A stretch of 9,223 bases of DNA from Kiritimatiellia bacterium (GTDB lineage: Bacteria; Verrucomicrobiota; Kiritimatiellia; RFP12; UBA1067), in assembly GCA_900771305.1 (NCBI GenBank), contig CAAGNL010000356.1:1-9223 (forward strand). Reading direction: 5' to 3'. Positions 1 through 5,510 of this stretch are shown here, in pieces; position 1 is the first letter of the stretch, and every line of letters starts with the position of its first letter. The notes beneath the pieces are model-generated. The model searched no databases. It was not told the DNA's origin and saw only the letters and a program-made list of their open reading frames with translations. The position numbers and the translations under genes are program-made.

Positions 1-44
1 CAGTGTGGGTTTCGGACGGTCATTTGCCTACTGCCATCTCCACC

Positions 45-65
45 AAAACTCGCTTTGCGAGTTTT
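45..65. terminator. Possible bidirectional intrinsic terminator hairpin
   Basis: Bases 45-53 (AAAACTCGC) and 57-65 (GCGAGTTTT) form a perfect 9 bp inverted repeat around a 3-base loop. The GC core with an A tract on one side and a T tract on the other is typical of a small bidirectional intrinsic terminator. It could end transcripts leaving hemB on the minus strand, about 230 bases after the hemB stop, or transcripts arriving from outside the window. The T run is only four bases and lies inside the stem, so termination may be weak. Confidence 0.4.
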
Positions 66-195
66 AACTTGCAATTGACCAACTTGCTACACTGGCTAAC
101 TTGTTAACTGACGACGTGCACATCCGATCGTGTATCAGTCATCAAGTGCTTCAGTGCCAGGGCAGTTACTAGTTTGCAAGTTGATGGTCAAGTTG
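66..195. repeat. Degenerate AACTTG-type heptamer-like repeat cluster
   Basis: The hexamer AACTTG occurs at 66-71, 81-86 and 98-103, and its reverse complement CAAGTT at 177-182 and 189-194. Around these the spacing is close to multiples of seven in places (AACTTGC, AATTGAC, AACTTGT, TAACTGA). Bases 72-87 and the reverse complement of 176-195 align with a few gaps, giving an imperfect inverted repeat about 100 bases apart. It resembles decayed short tandem repeats in intergenic DNA, a different motif from the cleaner array at 5449-5490. Function unknown. Confidence 0.45.
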
Positions 196-292
196 ACCAC
201 AATGGCACATCGGGCGACCATGCGCGAGCAGCGTGCCGAGGTTCGAGCAGAGGCGCGGGAACCCATGCTCGGCAAGTCCGAAGCTGATCAGC

Positions 293-1276
293 TTAGCCGA
301 AGATTTCACGGTAGAACGGAGCCCAGTAGGAGATGACCTGCGTAGCGCCTGCGCGGAAGATCGCGTAGAGCGATTCGCGCGCCGTCGGATAAAGGTCGCA
401 GTAGCCCTTCTCCGCCGCGGCATGAATCATCGAGTACTCGCCCGAGACGTTGTACGCCATCACCGGCAACAGCGTACGGGCGGAGACCTCCTTGATGAGA
501 TCAAGGTAGAACAGCGCAGGCTTGACCATGAGTGCGTCCGCCCCCTCCGCCTCATCCAGCACGGACTCGCGGATTGAGGTGTTCGAATCGCGATAACTTG
601 CCTGATACCCCTGACGGTCTCCCTGCGACGGAGCAGAATTCTCGGCGTCGCGGAAAGGTCCATACATCTGGGAGGCGAACTTGGTCGAATAGGAGATGAG
701 CAGCGTCTTCTTGAAGCCTTCCTCATCGAGGGCATGGCGAATGGCGGCGATCTGACCATCCATCATCGCCGAGGGCGCCACGCCATCCGCGCCCGCGCGG
801 GCATGGGAGACGGCCACGCGGGCGAGCATCTCGCACGCGGCGTCGTTGTCGATGTCGCCGTCAAGATCGTGCGGACCACAGTGTCCATGGCTCGTGTACG
901 CACAGAGGCAGACATCCGTCAGAATGATCAGATCCGGATACGCGGCACGCAGAACGGGAATGGCCCGCTGGACGGCTCCATGGGGGTCCTCCGCGGGGGT
1001 ACCGCACTCATCCTTGCCTTCCCCTTCGTGCTGGCCAAAAAGCAGCACGCTCTTAACCCCCTGGGCGACGACCGGCTTCAACTCCTTCACCAGTTCGTCC
1101 ACGGAAAGGCGGAACTGCCCCGGCATCGAGGCAATCGGCTCGCGGCGACCTTCGCCCGGCACCACGAACACCGGCCAGATGAATTTCTCGGGGCCAGGTT
1201 TCGGCATCGCGAACATATCGCGGATCGCCGAGGTGCGGCGAAGCCGACGGAGTCGAACCTCTGGATATCCGTTCAT
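293..1276 (-). CDS. hemB: Porphobilinogen synthase (delta-aminolevulinic acid dehydratase), Zn-type
   Basis: This enzyme condenses two molecules of 5-aminolevulinate into porphobilinogen in the cytoplasm, the first common step of tetrapyrrole (heme, siroheme, cobalamin) synthesis. The 327-residue product has the family's usual length and is complete. The start region (RLRRLRRTSAIRDMF) is the typical N-terminal arm. The two Schiff-base lysines are visible as K199 in the SYSTKFAS motif and K252 in MVKP. The cysteines C123, C125 and C133 in DVCLCAYTSHGHCG mark the zinc-dependent class rather than the Mg-only, Asp-rich class. The start lies 4 bases after the stop of the upstream LysM gene, and the AAGAGGTAAGG sequence spanning that stop gives a ribosome binding site, so translation is probably coupled. 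It is the last gene of the run. Function is firm; its link to the envelope genes upstream is only positional. Confidence 0.96.
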   Translation of the reverse strand: MNGYPEVRLRRLRRTSAIRDMFAMPKPGPEKFIWPVFVVPGEGRREPIASMPGQFRLSVDELVKELKPVVAQGVKSVLLFGQHEGEGKDECGTPAEDPHGAVQRAIPVLRAAYPDLIILTDVCLCAYTSHGHCGPHDLDGDIDNDAACEMLARVAVSHARAGADGVAPSAMMDGQIAAIRHALDEEGFKKTLLISYSTKFASQMYGPFRDAENSAPSQGDRQGYQASYRDSNTSIRESVLDEAEGADALMVKPALFYLDLIKEVSARTLLPVMAYNVSGEYSMIHAAAEKGYCDLYPTARESLYAIFRAGATQVISYWAPFYREIFG

Positions 1277-1280
1277 GGCC

Positions 1281-1898
1281 TTACCTCTTGCCCCTTTTCC
1301 TGGGTGCCGCCGCCTTCGGCTGTTCTTCTGCGGGGATGAGCAGCTTCTGTCCGACGCGGAGCATATTCGGCTTAAGGCCTGGATTCATGGCGAGAATCTT
1401 GGGGACAGTCGTGTCGAAACCCTTGGCGATCAACTGCAGCGTCTGCCCCTTCTCAACGATGTATTCGTAGTGCGGCCCAATCGGCGGAGGAGGAGGCGCC
1501 GTGCGAGCCGCCGGACGCGACGAGGCGGCGCGAACCGGCGCAGGTGCAGGAGGCGGCGGCATCATTTTCGACATACGTCCCGCGAGATCCCGGACAATCT
1601 CCGCGCGCATGGCATCCTGCTCACGGCGAATGGACGCCCGCAGGTCTGCAATCTCCGCCTTGAGCGCGGCAATCTCCGCACGCACATCCGTCGTTACGTC
1701 GGCGGACTCAAGCTTGACCAGACGGGCTGCAATCTCGTCCTGATTCTGGACGAGCAGGTCGAACTGCTGCACCAGGCGCGGGACTTCCGCCAAGGCCTGC
1801 TGCTGCTGGTAGGCCGCACGTGCCTCTCGGGTCGACTGGGCCGAAGCCGAAACCGCTGCCAGGGCAAGTCCGGCGAACATAAACATTGACTTCTTCAT
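1281..1898 (-). CDS. Exported coiled-coil protein with C-terminal LysM domain
   Basis: The 205-residue product starts with a clear signal peptide (MKKSMFMFAG then an Ala-rich stretch, likely cut after ASA at residue 20, before Q21). Residues about 43-108 are rich in heptad-like Leu/Ala/Glu/Arg and predict a coiled coil. Residues 113-140 are a Pro/Ala-rich linker. A LysM domain follows at about 145-189 (YIVEKGQTLQLIAKGF, then NPGLKPNMLRVGQKLLIP). A short basic tail (KRGKR) ends the chain. LysM domains bind the glycan strands of peptidoglycan, so the protein is probably periplasmic and wall-associated. There is no hydrolase domain, so a scaffold or tether role is likelier than an enzyme. The start has a good ribosome binding site (AAGGAG, 9 bases before ATG). 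It sits between a small membrane protein gene and hemB with short gaps. I do not recognise a named family beyond LysM. Confidence 0.88.
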   Translation of the reverse strand: MKKSMFMFAGLALAAVSASAQSTREARAAYQQQQALAEVPRLVQQFDLLVQNQDEIAARLVKLESADVTTDVRAEIAALKAEIADLRASIRREQDAMRAEIVRDLAGRMSKMMPPPPAPAPVRAASSRPAARTAPPPPPIGPHYEYIVEKGQTLQLIAKGFDTTVPKILAMNPGLKPNMLRVGQKLLIPAEEQPKAAAPRKRGKR

Positions 1899-1917
1899 GG
1901 ATCAGTGCTCCTTGTAA

Positions 1918-2190
1918 TCAGACAAAACGGAGAATCAGCCAGACGACCACCGCCGCCAGTACGAAAAAGAGAAAACGATTCTGGCGACGCGAGACGACCT
2001 CCCACGCGACGGCAGACCCCGCAAAGGCCCGGATGCCACCGCCGGAGAGATAGTGGAACAGACGCCATCCAGCTTGATGTTCCTTGGGAAGCGAAGCCTG
2101 GGCATCTTCGCCGACGTCAATGAGCCAAGGGGTCTTGCTCCCCGTCCAGGCATGACGCCGCTTGACGAAAAATGACGAGATGGGTGCCAT
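1918..2190 (-). CDS. Small protein with one C-terminal membrane helix, unknown function
   Basis: This 90-residue frame fills the gap between the two LysM genes. It begins 4 bases after the lipoprotein stop codon and ends 19 bases before the next start, as expected for an operon member. Third codon positions are mostly G or C, like the neighbours. Residues 1-70 are soluble, with basic patches (KRR at 10-12, SRRQNR at 67-72) and several Trp. Residues 73-90 form one hydrophobic segment (FLFFVLAAVVVWLILRFV) that reaches the C-terminus, so it looks tail-anchored; the positive charges just before the helix suggest the main part stays in the cytoplasm. The ribosome binding site is weak (GTAAGAAG), consistent with coupling to the upstream gene. 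I recognise no family. It could be an accessory or tether for the LysM proteins. The main doubt is whether it is expressed. Confidence 0.62.
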   Translation of the reverse strand: MAPISSFFVKRRHAWTGSKTPWLIDVGEDAQASLPKEHQAGWRLFHYLSGGGIRAFAGSAVAWEVVSRRQNRFLFFVLAAVVVWLILRFV

Positions 2191-2194
2191 CTTC

Positions 2195-3352
2195 TTACGG
2201 GAGTTTGATGACCTGACCAGCGCGCAGACGCCCGTCCGGAGCGATCATCGCACGATTGGCGTTGAGAATCGCCTTCCACTTGTTCGGCGCTCCATAGAAG
2301 CGCTTGGAAATAATGAACAACGTATCCCCCTGTTGCACCGTGTAGGTTTCAGGCCTTCCTCCCGCCGTCGCCTTCGGCTTCTTCTGTGTGGCAGAACCAA
2401 GCACCGCGTCAAGCGAAGACGGTTTGCCGGACTTCTTCGCCTTGGAGACATCCTGACCGGAGTCGGATTTCTCGGCAGCGGAACGAACGGCCCCTCCGGC
2501 GTCAGGGCGGGACGGGACGGGACTGACGTCGTCCAATTTTGCCGACGAGACATCCAGCTTCCGCGGTCTGCCATCTCGATCCATCGCGGCCAGCTCGCTC
2601 TTCAGCTTCCTGACATCCTGCGAGGTGCGGATTCGATCCTCCGTCGCAGAACCGTCGTCGGGCTCGTCGAGCAGCTCCGCGTCCGTCGGCTTCAAACGAC
2701 GCCGCTGGGCCTCTTCGCGCTCAGTCCTGATTTCGGCAAGGGCCTCCTTCACCGCAGAGGTCTTCGAGGCCCGTACATCATCCGCCTCGCTCAGCTTCCG
2801 CAGCAGACGACTCTTCGAGGCGTTCTCGGACTCGAGTCGTGCAATGTCCTTCTTTGCCCTCTCAAGCTCCGTCTCAAGCTTCTTCACCTGGGCCTCAAGC
2901 GAATCGCGCGCGGCGGCGAGTTTCTCGTTGTCGGCCGCAAGCTTGCCCGAGGCACTGCCCCCGGCCTTCCGCAGAACTTCCGCACTGAGCAGCGTCTCGC
3001 AGAGTTTCATCCGATCCTGGGCCACAGTTGCCTTATCCGAGGCCGGGCGAAGCGCCAGATAACTCCGATAGTGCGCGATGGCGCCAATGTAGTCTTTGCG
3101 CACATCCTGAAGGAGCGTCGCCAGCTGGAAATGGGCGGAATACGACTCCGGCTCCTTCAGCACAACGCGCTCAAAGCCCTTGATCGCCGCATCCATCCGC
3201 CCCGCCTGCAGATCGTCCGTCGCATTGGTGTACATGCGGGACGTGCGCTCGCGGGCCTCAATCTCGGAAAGCGAAGGCCCCTTGTCACACCCGCAGAACG
3301 TCGCAAGGAGACCGGCAAATACGCCGACCCTCAACACGAAACGCCTATTCAT
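2195..3352 (-). CDS. TPR / coiled-coil / LysM lipoprotein, uncharacterised
   Basis: The 385-residue product begins with a lipoprotein-type signal (NRRFVLRVGVFAGLLATFCGC); the lipidated residue is probably C22, with Gly before it, although C20 is nearby. Residues about 37-103 look like two TPR-type helical hairpins (YTNATDDLQAGRMDAAIKGF and the following SAHFQLATLLQD stretch). Residues about 136-218 form a long charged coiled coil. Residues about 220-330 are low-complexity and probably disordered. A LysM domain ends the chain at about 335-384 (YTVQQGDTLFIISKRFYG, then LRAGQVIKLP). Anchoring in a membrane at one end and peptidoglycan binding at the other suggest a tether or scaffold. I chose the ATG at 3352 because AAGGAG lies 6 bases upstream; earlier in-frame ATGs sit on or before that site. 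The start overlaps the scpB stop by 8 bases. No named family recognised beyond the domains. Confidence 0.87.
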   Translation of the reverse strand: MNRRFVLRVGVFAGLLATFCGCDKGPSLSEIEARERTSRMYTNATDDLQAGRMDAAIKGFERVVLKEPESYSAHFQLATLLQDVRKDYIGAIAHYRSYLALRPASDKATVAQDRMKLCETLLSAEVLRKAGGSASGKLAADNEKLAAARDSLEAQVKKLETELERAKKDIARLESENASKSRLLRKLSEADDVRASKTSAVKEALAEIRTEREEAQRRRLKPTDAELLDEPDDGSATEDRIRTSQDVRKLKSELAAMDRDGRPRKLDVSSAKLDDVSPVPSRPDAGGAVRSAAEKSDSGQDVSKAKKSGKPSSLDAVLGSATQKKPKATAGGRPETYTVQQGDTLFIISKRFYGAPNKWKAILNANRAMIAPDGRLRAGQVIKLP

Positions 3353-4592
3353 CGTCATCTCCTTCCGCTGTCTCGCCGCCATCGTCGTCGTCATCATCAT
3401 CTAAATCGTCCTCATCTTCTTCCTCGTCGTCCAGGAGCGATTCGTCGTCATCATCCAGAAGCGACTCGTCATCGTCGTCATCATCCGCGTCGTCGAACGC
3501 GTCCGGCGTATCGTCGATCAACTCGTCCTCCTCGTCTGGACGGAACGAGACACGGCGAGTCGAGGAAGCCCCCTCCTCGTCCGACGAACCAGCCACCTCC
3601 ACGCCCTGGGCGGCATCGGACTCCACCGGCTGTGCCTGAGGCTCCTGTTGGTCAGCGGACTTTTCATCGGGCTTCTCCTCCGCGGCCGCGGGCTTCTCTT
3701 CCGGCTTCTTCTCCTTGACGAAGAGCTTCGCGCGTTCGCGCGGGTTGGAGCGCTGAAGCGTCGGGTCGATCGCGTTGAGTTCGCTCAGCGAGGCGAGGCC
3801 GAAGTGCTCGAGGAACAGCGGCGACGTACCATAGAGGAACGGATGCCCCGGCAGTTCGCTGCGGCCGACCAGGCGCACCAGCTGAAGTTCCACCAGCGAC
3901 TTCACGATCGTGTCCACGGCCACACCGCGGATCTGTTCGATCTCGGCCTTCGTGATCGGCTGGCGGTAGGCGATAATGGCGAGCGTCTCCAGCGCGGCCC
4001 GGGAAAGTCGGCTCGGGCGATCCAGCTTCAGGAGCGCACGCACATAGCGTCCGCATGTCGGAGCCGTCTGCAGGCGATAGGTTCCTCCGGAGCAGACAAG
4101 GCGGAATCCACATCCGCTGCGCTCCAGCTCCTTTTCCAGACCACGCAGCGCCTGGTCGATTTCCCGCGACGTGCAGCTCTGGTAGACGGACATCACCTCG
4201 GCGTCGTCCCCCTCCTCCGGCGCGACGCCACGCACGCACGTGCGCAGCTCCGCCGCCGTCAGCGGCGATTCGCTCGCGAAAAGGAGCGCCCCGACGATCT
4301 CCTGCAGTGACGACGGCAGCGGAATCCGGGGGACCTTGGGCTTGATGGACTCGGGCTTCAGTTGTTCGAGCTGGGGAACTGGCTCAACCGTCGCAGGTTC
4401 CTCCACGGGAATCTCGGCAGCAGTGTCGGCAGGAGCGTCGACGGAAGCCTCAACGGAAGCATCGTCCGCAGCCTCTGCAGGCTGGGCCTCCTCGACGGGA
4501 GACGCCTCCGGCTCTGCGGCGACAGGCGTCTCGTCCGGCGTCTGCTCCGTGGGCGTCGGTTCAACGGTCTCGTCTTTCACTTCTTCGGCCAT
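3345..4592 (-). CDS. scpB: Segregation and condensation protein B with long acidic extensions
   Basis: ScpB dimers bind the kleisin ScpA and join SMC in the bacterial condensin complex that organises and segregates the chromosome. The conserved core is at about residues 93-275 of 415: two winged-helix regions, including the signature LETLAIIAYRQPITKAEIEQ at 201-220 followed by IRGV, then PFLYGTSPLFLEHFGL. Typical ScpB proteins are near 200 residues, so this one is about twice the usual length. Residues 1-90 are Glu/Pro/Ala-rich, 292-350 are Lys/Glu/Ala-rich, and 353-415 are extremely acidic (44 of 63 residues are Asp or Glu by my count). I took the ATG at 4592; GAGGAG lies 13 bases upstream, rather far, and an in-frame TTG at 4613 (preceded by GAGGG) is a possible alternative adding 7 residues. 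The gene follows scpA by 51 bases and overlaps the next gene by 8. Confidence 0.93.
   Translation of the reverse strand: MAEEVKDETVEPTPTEQTPDETPVAAEPEASPVEEAQPAEAADDASVEASVDAPADTAAEIPVEEPATVEPVPQLEQLKPESIKPKVPRIPLPSSLQEIVGALLFASESPLTAAELRTCVRGVAPEEGDDAEVMSVYQSCTSREIDQALRGLEKELERSGCGFRLVCSGGTYRLQTAPTCGRYVRALLKLDRPSRLSRAALETLAIIAYRQPITKAEIEQIRGVAVDTIVKSLVELQLVRLVGRSELPGHPFLYGTSPLFLEHFGLASLSELNAIDPTLQRSNPRERAKLFVKEKKPEEKPAAAEEKPDEKSADQQEPQAQPVESDAAQGVEVAGSSDEEGASSTRRVSFRPDEEDELIDDTPDAFDDADDDDDDESLLDDDDESLLDDEEEDEDDLDDDDDDDGGETAEGDDDE
3359..3364 (-). promoter_or_regulatory. Ribosome binding site of the LysM lipoprotein, inside scpB
   Basis: AAGGAG on the minus strand lies 6 bases before the ATG at 3352 and decides that start over the in-frame ATG at 3358, which directly abuts this site. 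The site is itself inside the last codons of scpB, so ribosomes finishing ScpB pass over it, which favours translational coupling. Confidence 0.7.
3420..3467 (-). repeat. 24 bp tandem duplication in the scpB acidic tail
   Basis: Two adjacent 24-base units encode ESLLDDDD (residues 376-383) and ESLLDDEE (residues 384-391). They differ at several positions, so the duplication is not very recent. It lies in the low-complexity GAT/GAC/GAA stretch and shows that the acidic tail grows in part by slippage or unit duplication. The preceding DDDD makes the periodicity DDDDESLL visible twice. Confidence 0.7.
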
Positions 4593-4643
4593 GTCGTCTT
4601 CACTGCTCCTCAACTTCAGAATCCCTCAACTCGCCAAGGCTTC

Positions 4644-5441
4644 TCACCACTCGTCCGGTGCCTCCAGCGGCGTATCATCCGGCGTCTCCTTCGACGGCAG
4701 TACGGTGATCTCGTGGAACGCCGCATTCTGATACACGATGATGCGGTGCTGGCGCAAAAGTTCCAGCAAGGCGAGAAATGTCACGATCACCTCACCGCGC
4801 GGAGACTGCGCCGTGAAGAGATGGGAGAAGGACACCTGTCCGTCGACACGCGTACGCTCGAGGATGAGGTCCATCTTCTCCGGCACGCTGAAGCGCGCGC
4901 CCTTGAGCTCTCCTGGCTGCACCTCGTTGAGGCGCGACAGCACATCCTGGAACGCCGTGAGCAGATCATAGAGGTCGATGCGCGCCAGCGCGTCCGCGGC
5001 ATCCGCCGCCGTCTTCTCGAACTTCGGGCGCCCCCCGCCGTAGTCGAAGCTCTCCTGCACAAGCGCCTCGTATTCCCCGAGCTTGCCCGCGGCGTCCTTG
5101 AACTTCTTGTACTCGACGAGTTGCCGGACAAGATCGAGACGTGGGTCGACCCACTCCTCCTCCACCCCTTCCTCCGTCGCACGACGATCCACGGGCAGCA
5201 GCATGCGGCTCTTGATCACCATCAGCGTCGCGGCCATCACGATGAACTCGCCCGCGACATCCAGATTCAGCTGGCGCATGATGTCGAGATACGCCATGTA
5301 CTGCTTCGTGATGTGCTCAATCGGGATGTCGTAGATGTCCAGCTCCTCGCGGCGGATCAGATACAACAGCAGATCAAGGGGACCCTCGAACACGTCGAGG
5401 TTCACCTTGTAGTCGTCTGCCAGCAGTTCCGCCTGCGCCAT
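4644..5441 (-). CDS. scpA: Segregation and condensation protein A (kleisin)
   Basis: ScpA is the kleisin that bridges the two SMC heads and binds ScpB in the bacterial condensin complex. The 265-residue product is of normal length. The N-terminal helical domain carries the family hallmark at residues 13-55 (VNLDVFEGPLDLLLYLIRRE followed by ELDIYDIPIEHITKQYMAYL) and continues to about 83 with the FIVMAATLMVIKSRMLLP stretch. A variable middle (85-180) follows, and a winged-helix C-terminal domain lies at about 203-248 (VSFSHLFTAQSPRGEVIVTF, then LLELLRQHRIIVYQN). A short Pro/Glu/Asp tail ends it. It lies 69 bases after trpS and 51 before scpB. There is no recognisable Shine-Dalgarno sequence before the ATG at 5441: the expected place is pyrimidine-rich and belongs to a heptamer repeat array. 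No better in-frame start is visible, since the conserved domain begins only about 10 residues in. Confidence 0.96.
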   Translation of the reverse strand: MAQAELLADDYKVNLDVFEGPLDLLLYLIRREELDIYDIPIEHITKQYMAYLDIMRQLNLDVAGEFIVMAATLMVIKSRMLLPVDRRATEEGVEEEWVDPRLDLVRQLVEYKKFKDAAGKLGEYEALVQESFDYGGGRPKFEKTAADAADALARIDLYDLLTAFQDVLSRLNEVQPGELKGARFSVPEKMDLILERTRVDGQVSFSHLFTAQSPRGEVIVTFLALLELLRQHRIIVYQNAAFHEITVLPSKETPDDTPLEAPDEW

Positions 5442-5448
5442 GGAGAAG

Positions 5449-5490
5449 TAAAAGTGAAAAGTGAAGAATGAAGAATGAAGAATGAAGAGG
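5449..5490. repeat. Heptanucleotide tandem repeat array between trpS and scpA
   Basis: Read on the plus strand, six consecutive 7-base units occupy these bases: TAAAAGT, GAAAAGT, GAAGAAT three times in exact copy, then GAAGAGG. On the minus strand this reads as ATTCTTC/ACTTTTC units just upstream of scpA. The block fills most of the 69-base gap. Such A/G-rich heptamer arrays are known as short tandemly repeated sequences in the intergenic DNA of some bacteria, cyanobacteria being the classic case. The array ends 7 bases before the scpA ATG, so it replaces the usual ribosome binding region. Confidence 0.85.
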
Positions 5491-5510
5491 ATACGCTCAG
5501 AGCGGACGCA

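Larger units (their letters stand above)
1..292. other. Intergenic region downstream of hemB, no gene seen
   Basis: I see no credible coding region here: the short open frames lack a ribosome binding site, and their composition looks like non-coding or antisense sequence. Roughly the first 200 bases are clearly richer in AT than the rest of the window. They contain a perfect 9 bp hairpin (45-65), several copies of the hexamer AACTTG at 66, 81 and 98, and two inverted copies at 177 and 189. Bases 200-292 are GC-rich again and show only weak dyad symmetries, including a 14 bp palindrome (281-294) that touches the hemB stop codon. No tRNA-like cloverleaf was found. It is probably the 3' untranslated and spacer region after the trpS-hemB gene run. 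Confidence 0.6.

Noticed and set aside
200..292. Possible tRNA because of a GGTTCGA-like stretch near 240
   Set aside because: No T-arm stem can be formed around it, and no acceptor stem or anticodon arm is found.
281..294. 14 bp palindrome AAGCTGATCAGCTT at the hemB stop codon as a terminator
   Set aside because: The stem is short, AT-balanced and not followed by a T run on the minus strand; it could be chance or a protein site, but there is no support.
846..1889. Plus-strand open frame (347 residues) opposite hemB and the LysM gene
   Set aside because: Contains a run of Arg codons produced by the complement of the Pro-rich linker; not a plausible protein.
3345..3540. Frameshift or sequencing artefact as the cause of the acidic scpB tail
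   Set aside because: The frame stays open without interruption, the acidic codons mix GAT, GAC and GAA/GAG, and the stop meshes with the ribosome binding site and start of the next gene, which suggests a real end.
2162..3718. Long plus-strand open frame (518 residues) across the lipoprotein and the end of scpB
   Set aside because: It is antisense to two genes with clear domains, is Arg/His/Pro-rich in the way antisense frames of GC-rich genes are, and shows no recognisable domain.
4362..5471. Plus-strand open frame (369 residues) opposite scpA and scpB
   Set aside because: Antisense shadow of conserved genes, with composition typical of such shadows.
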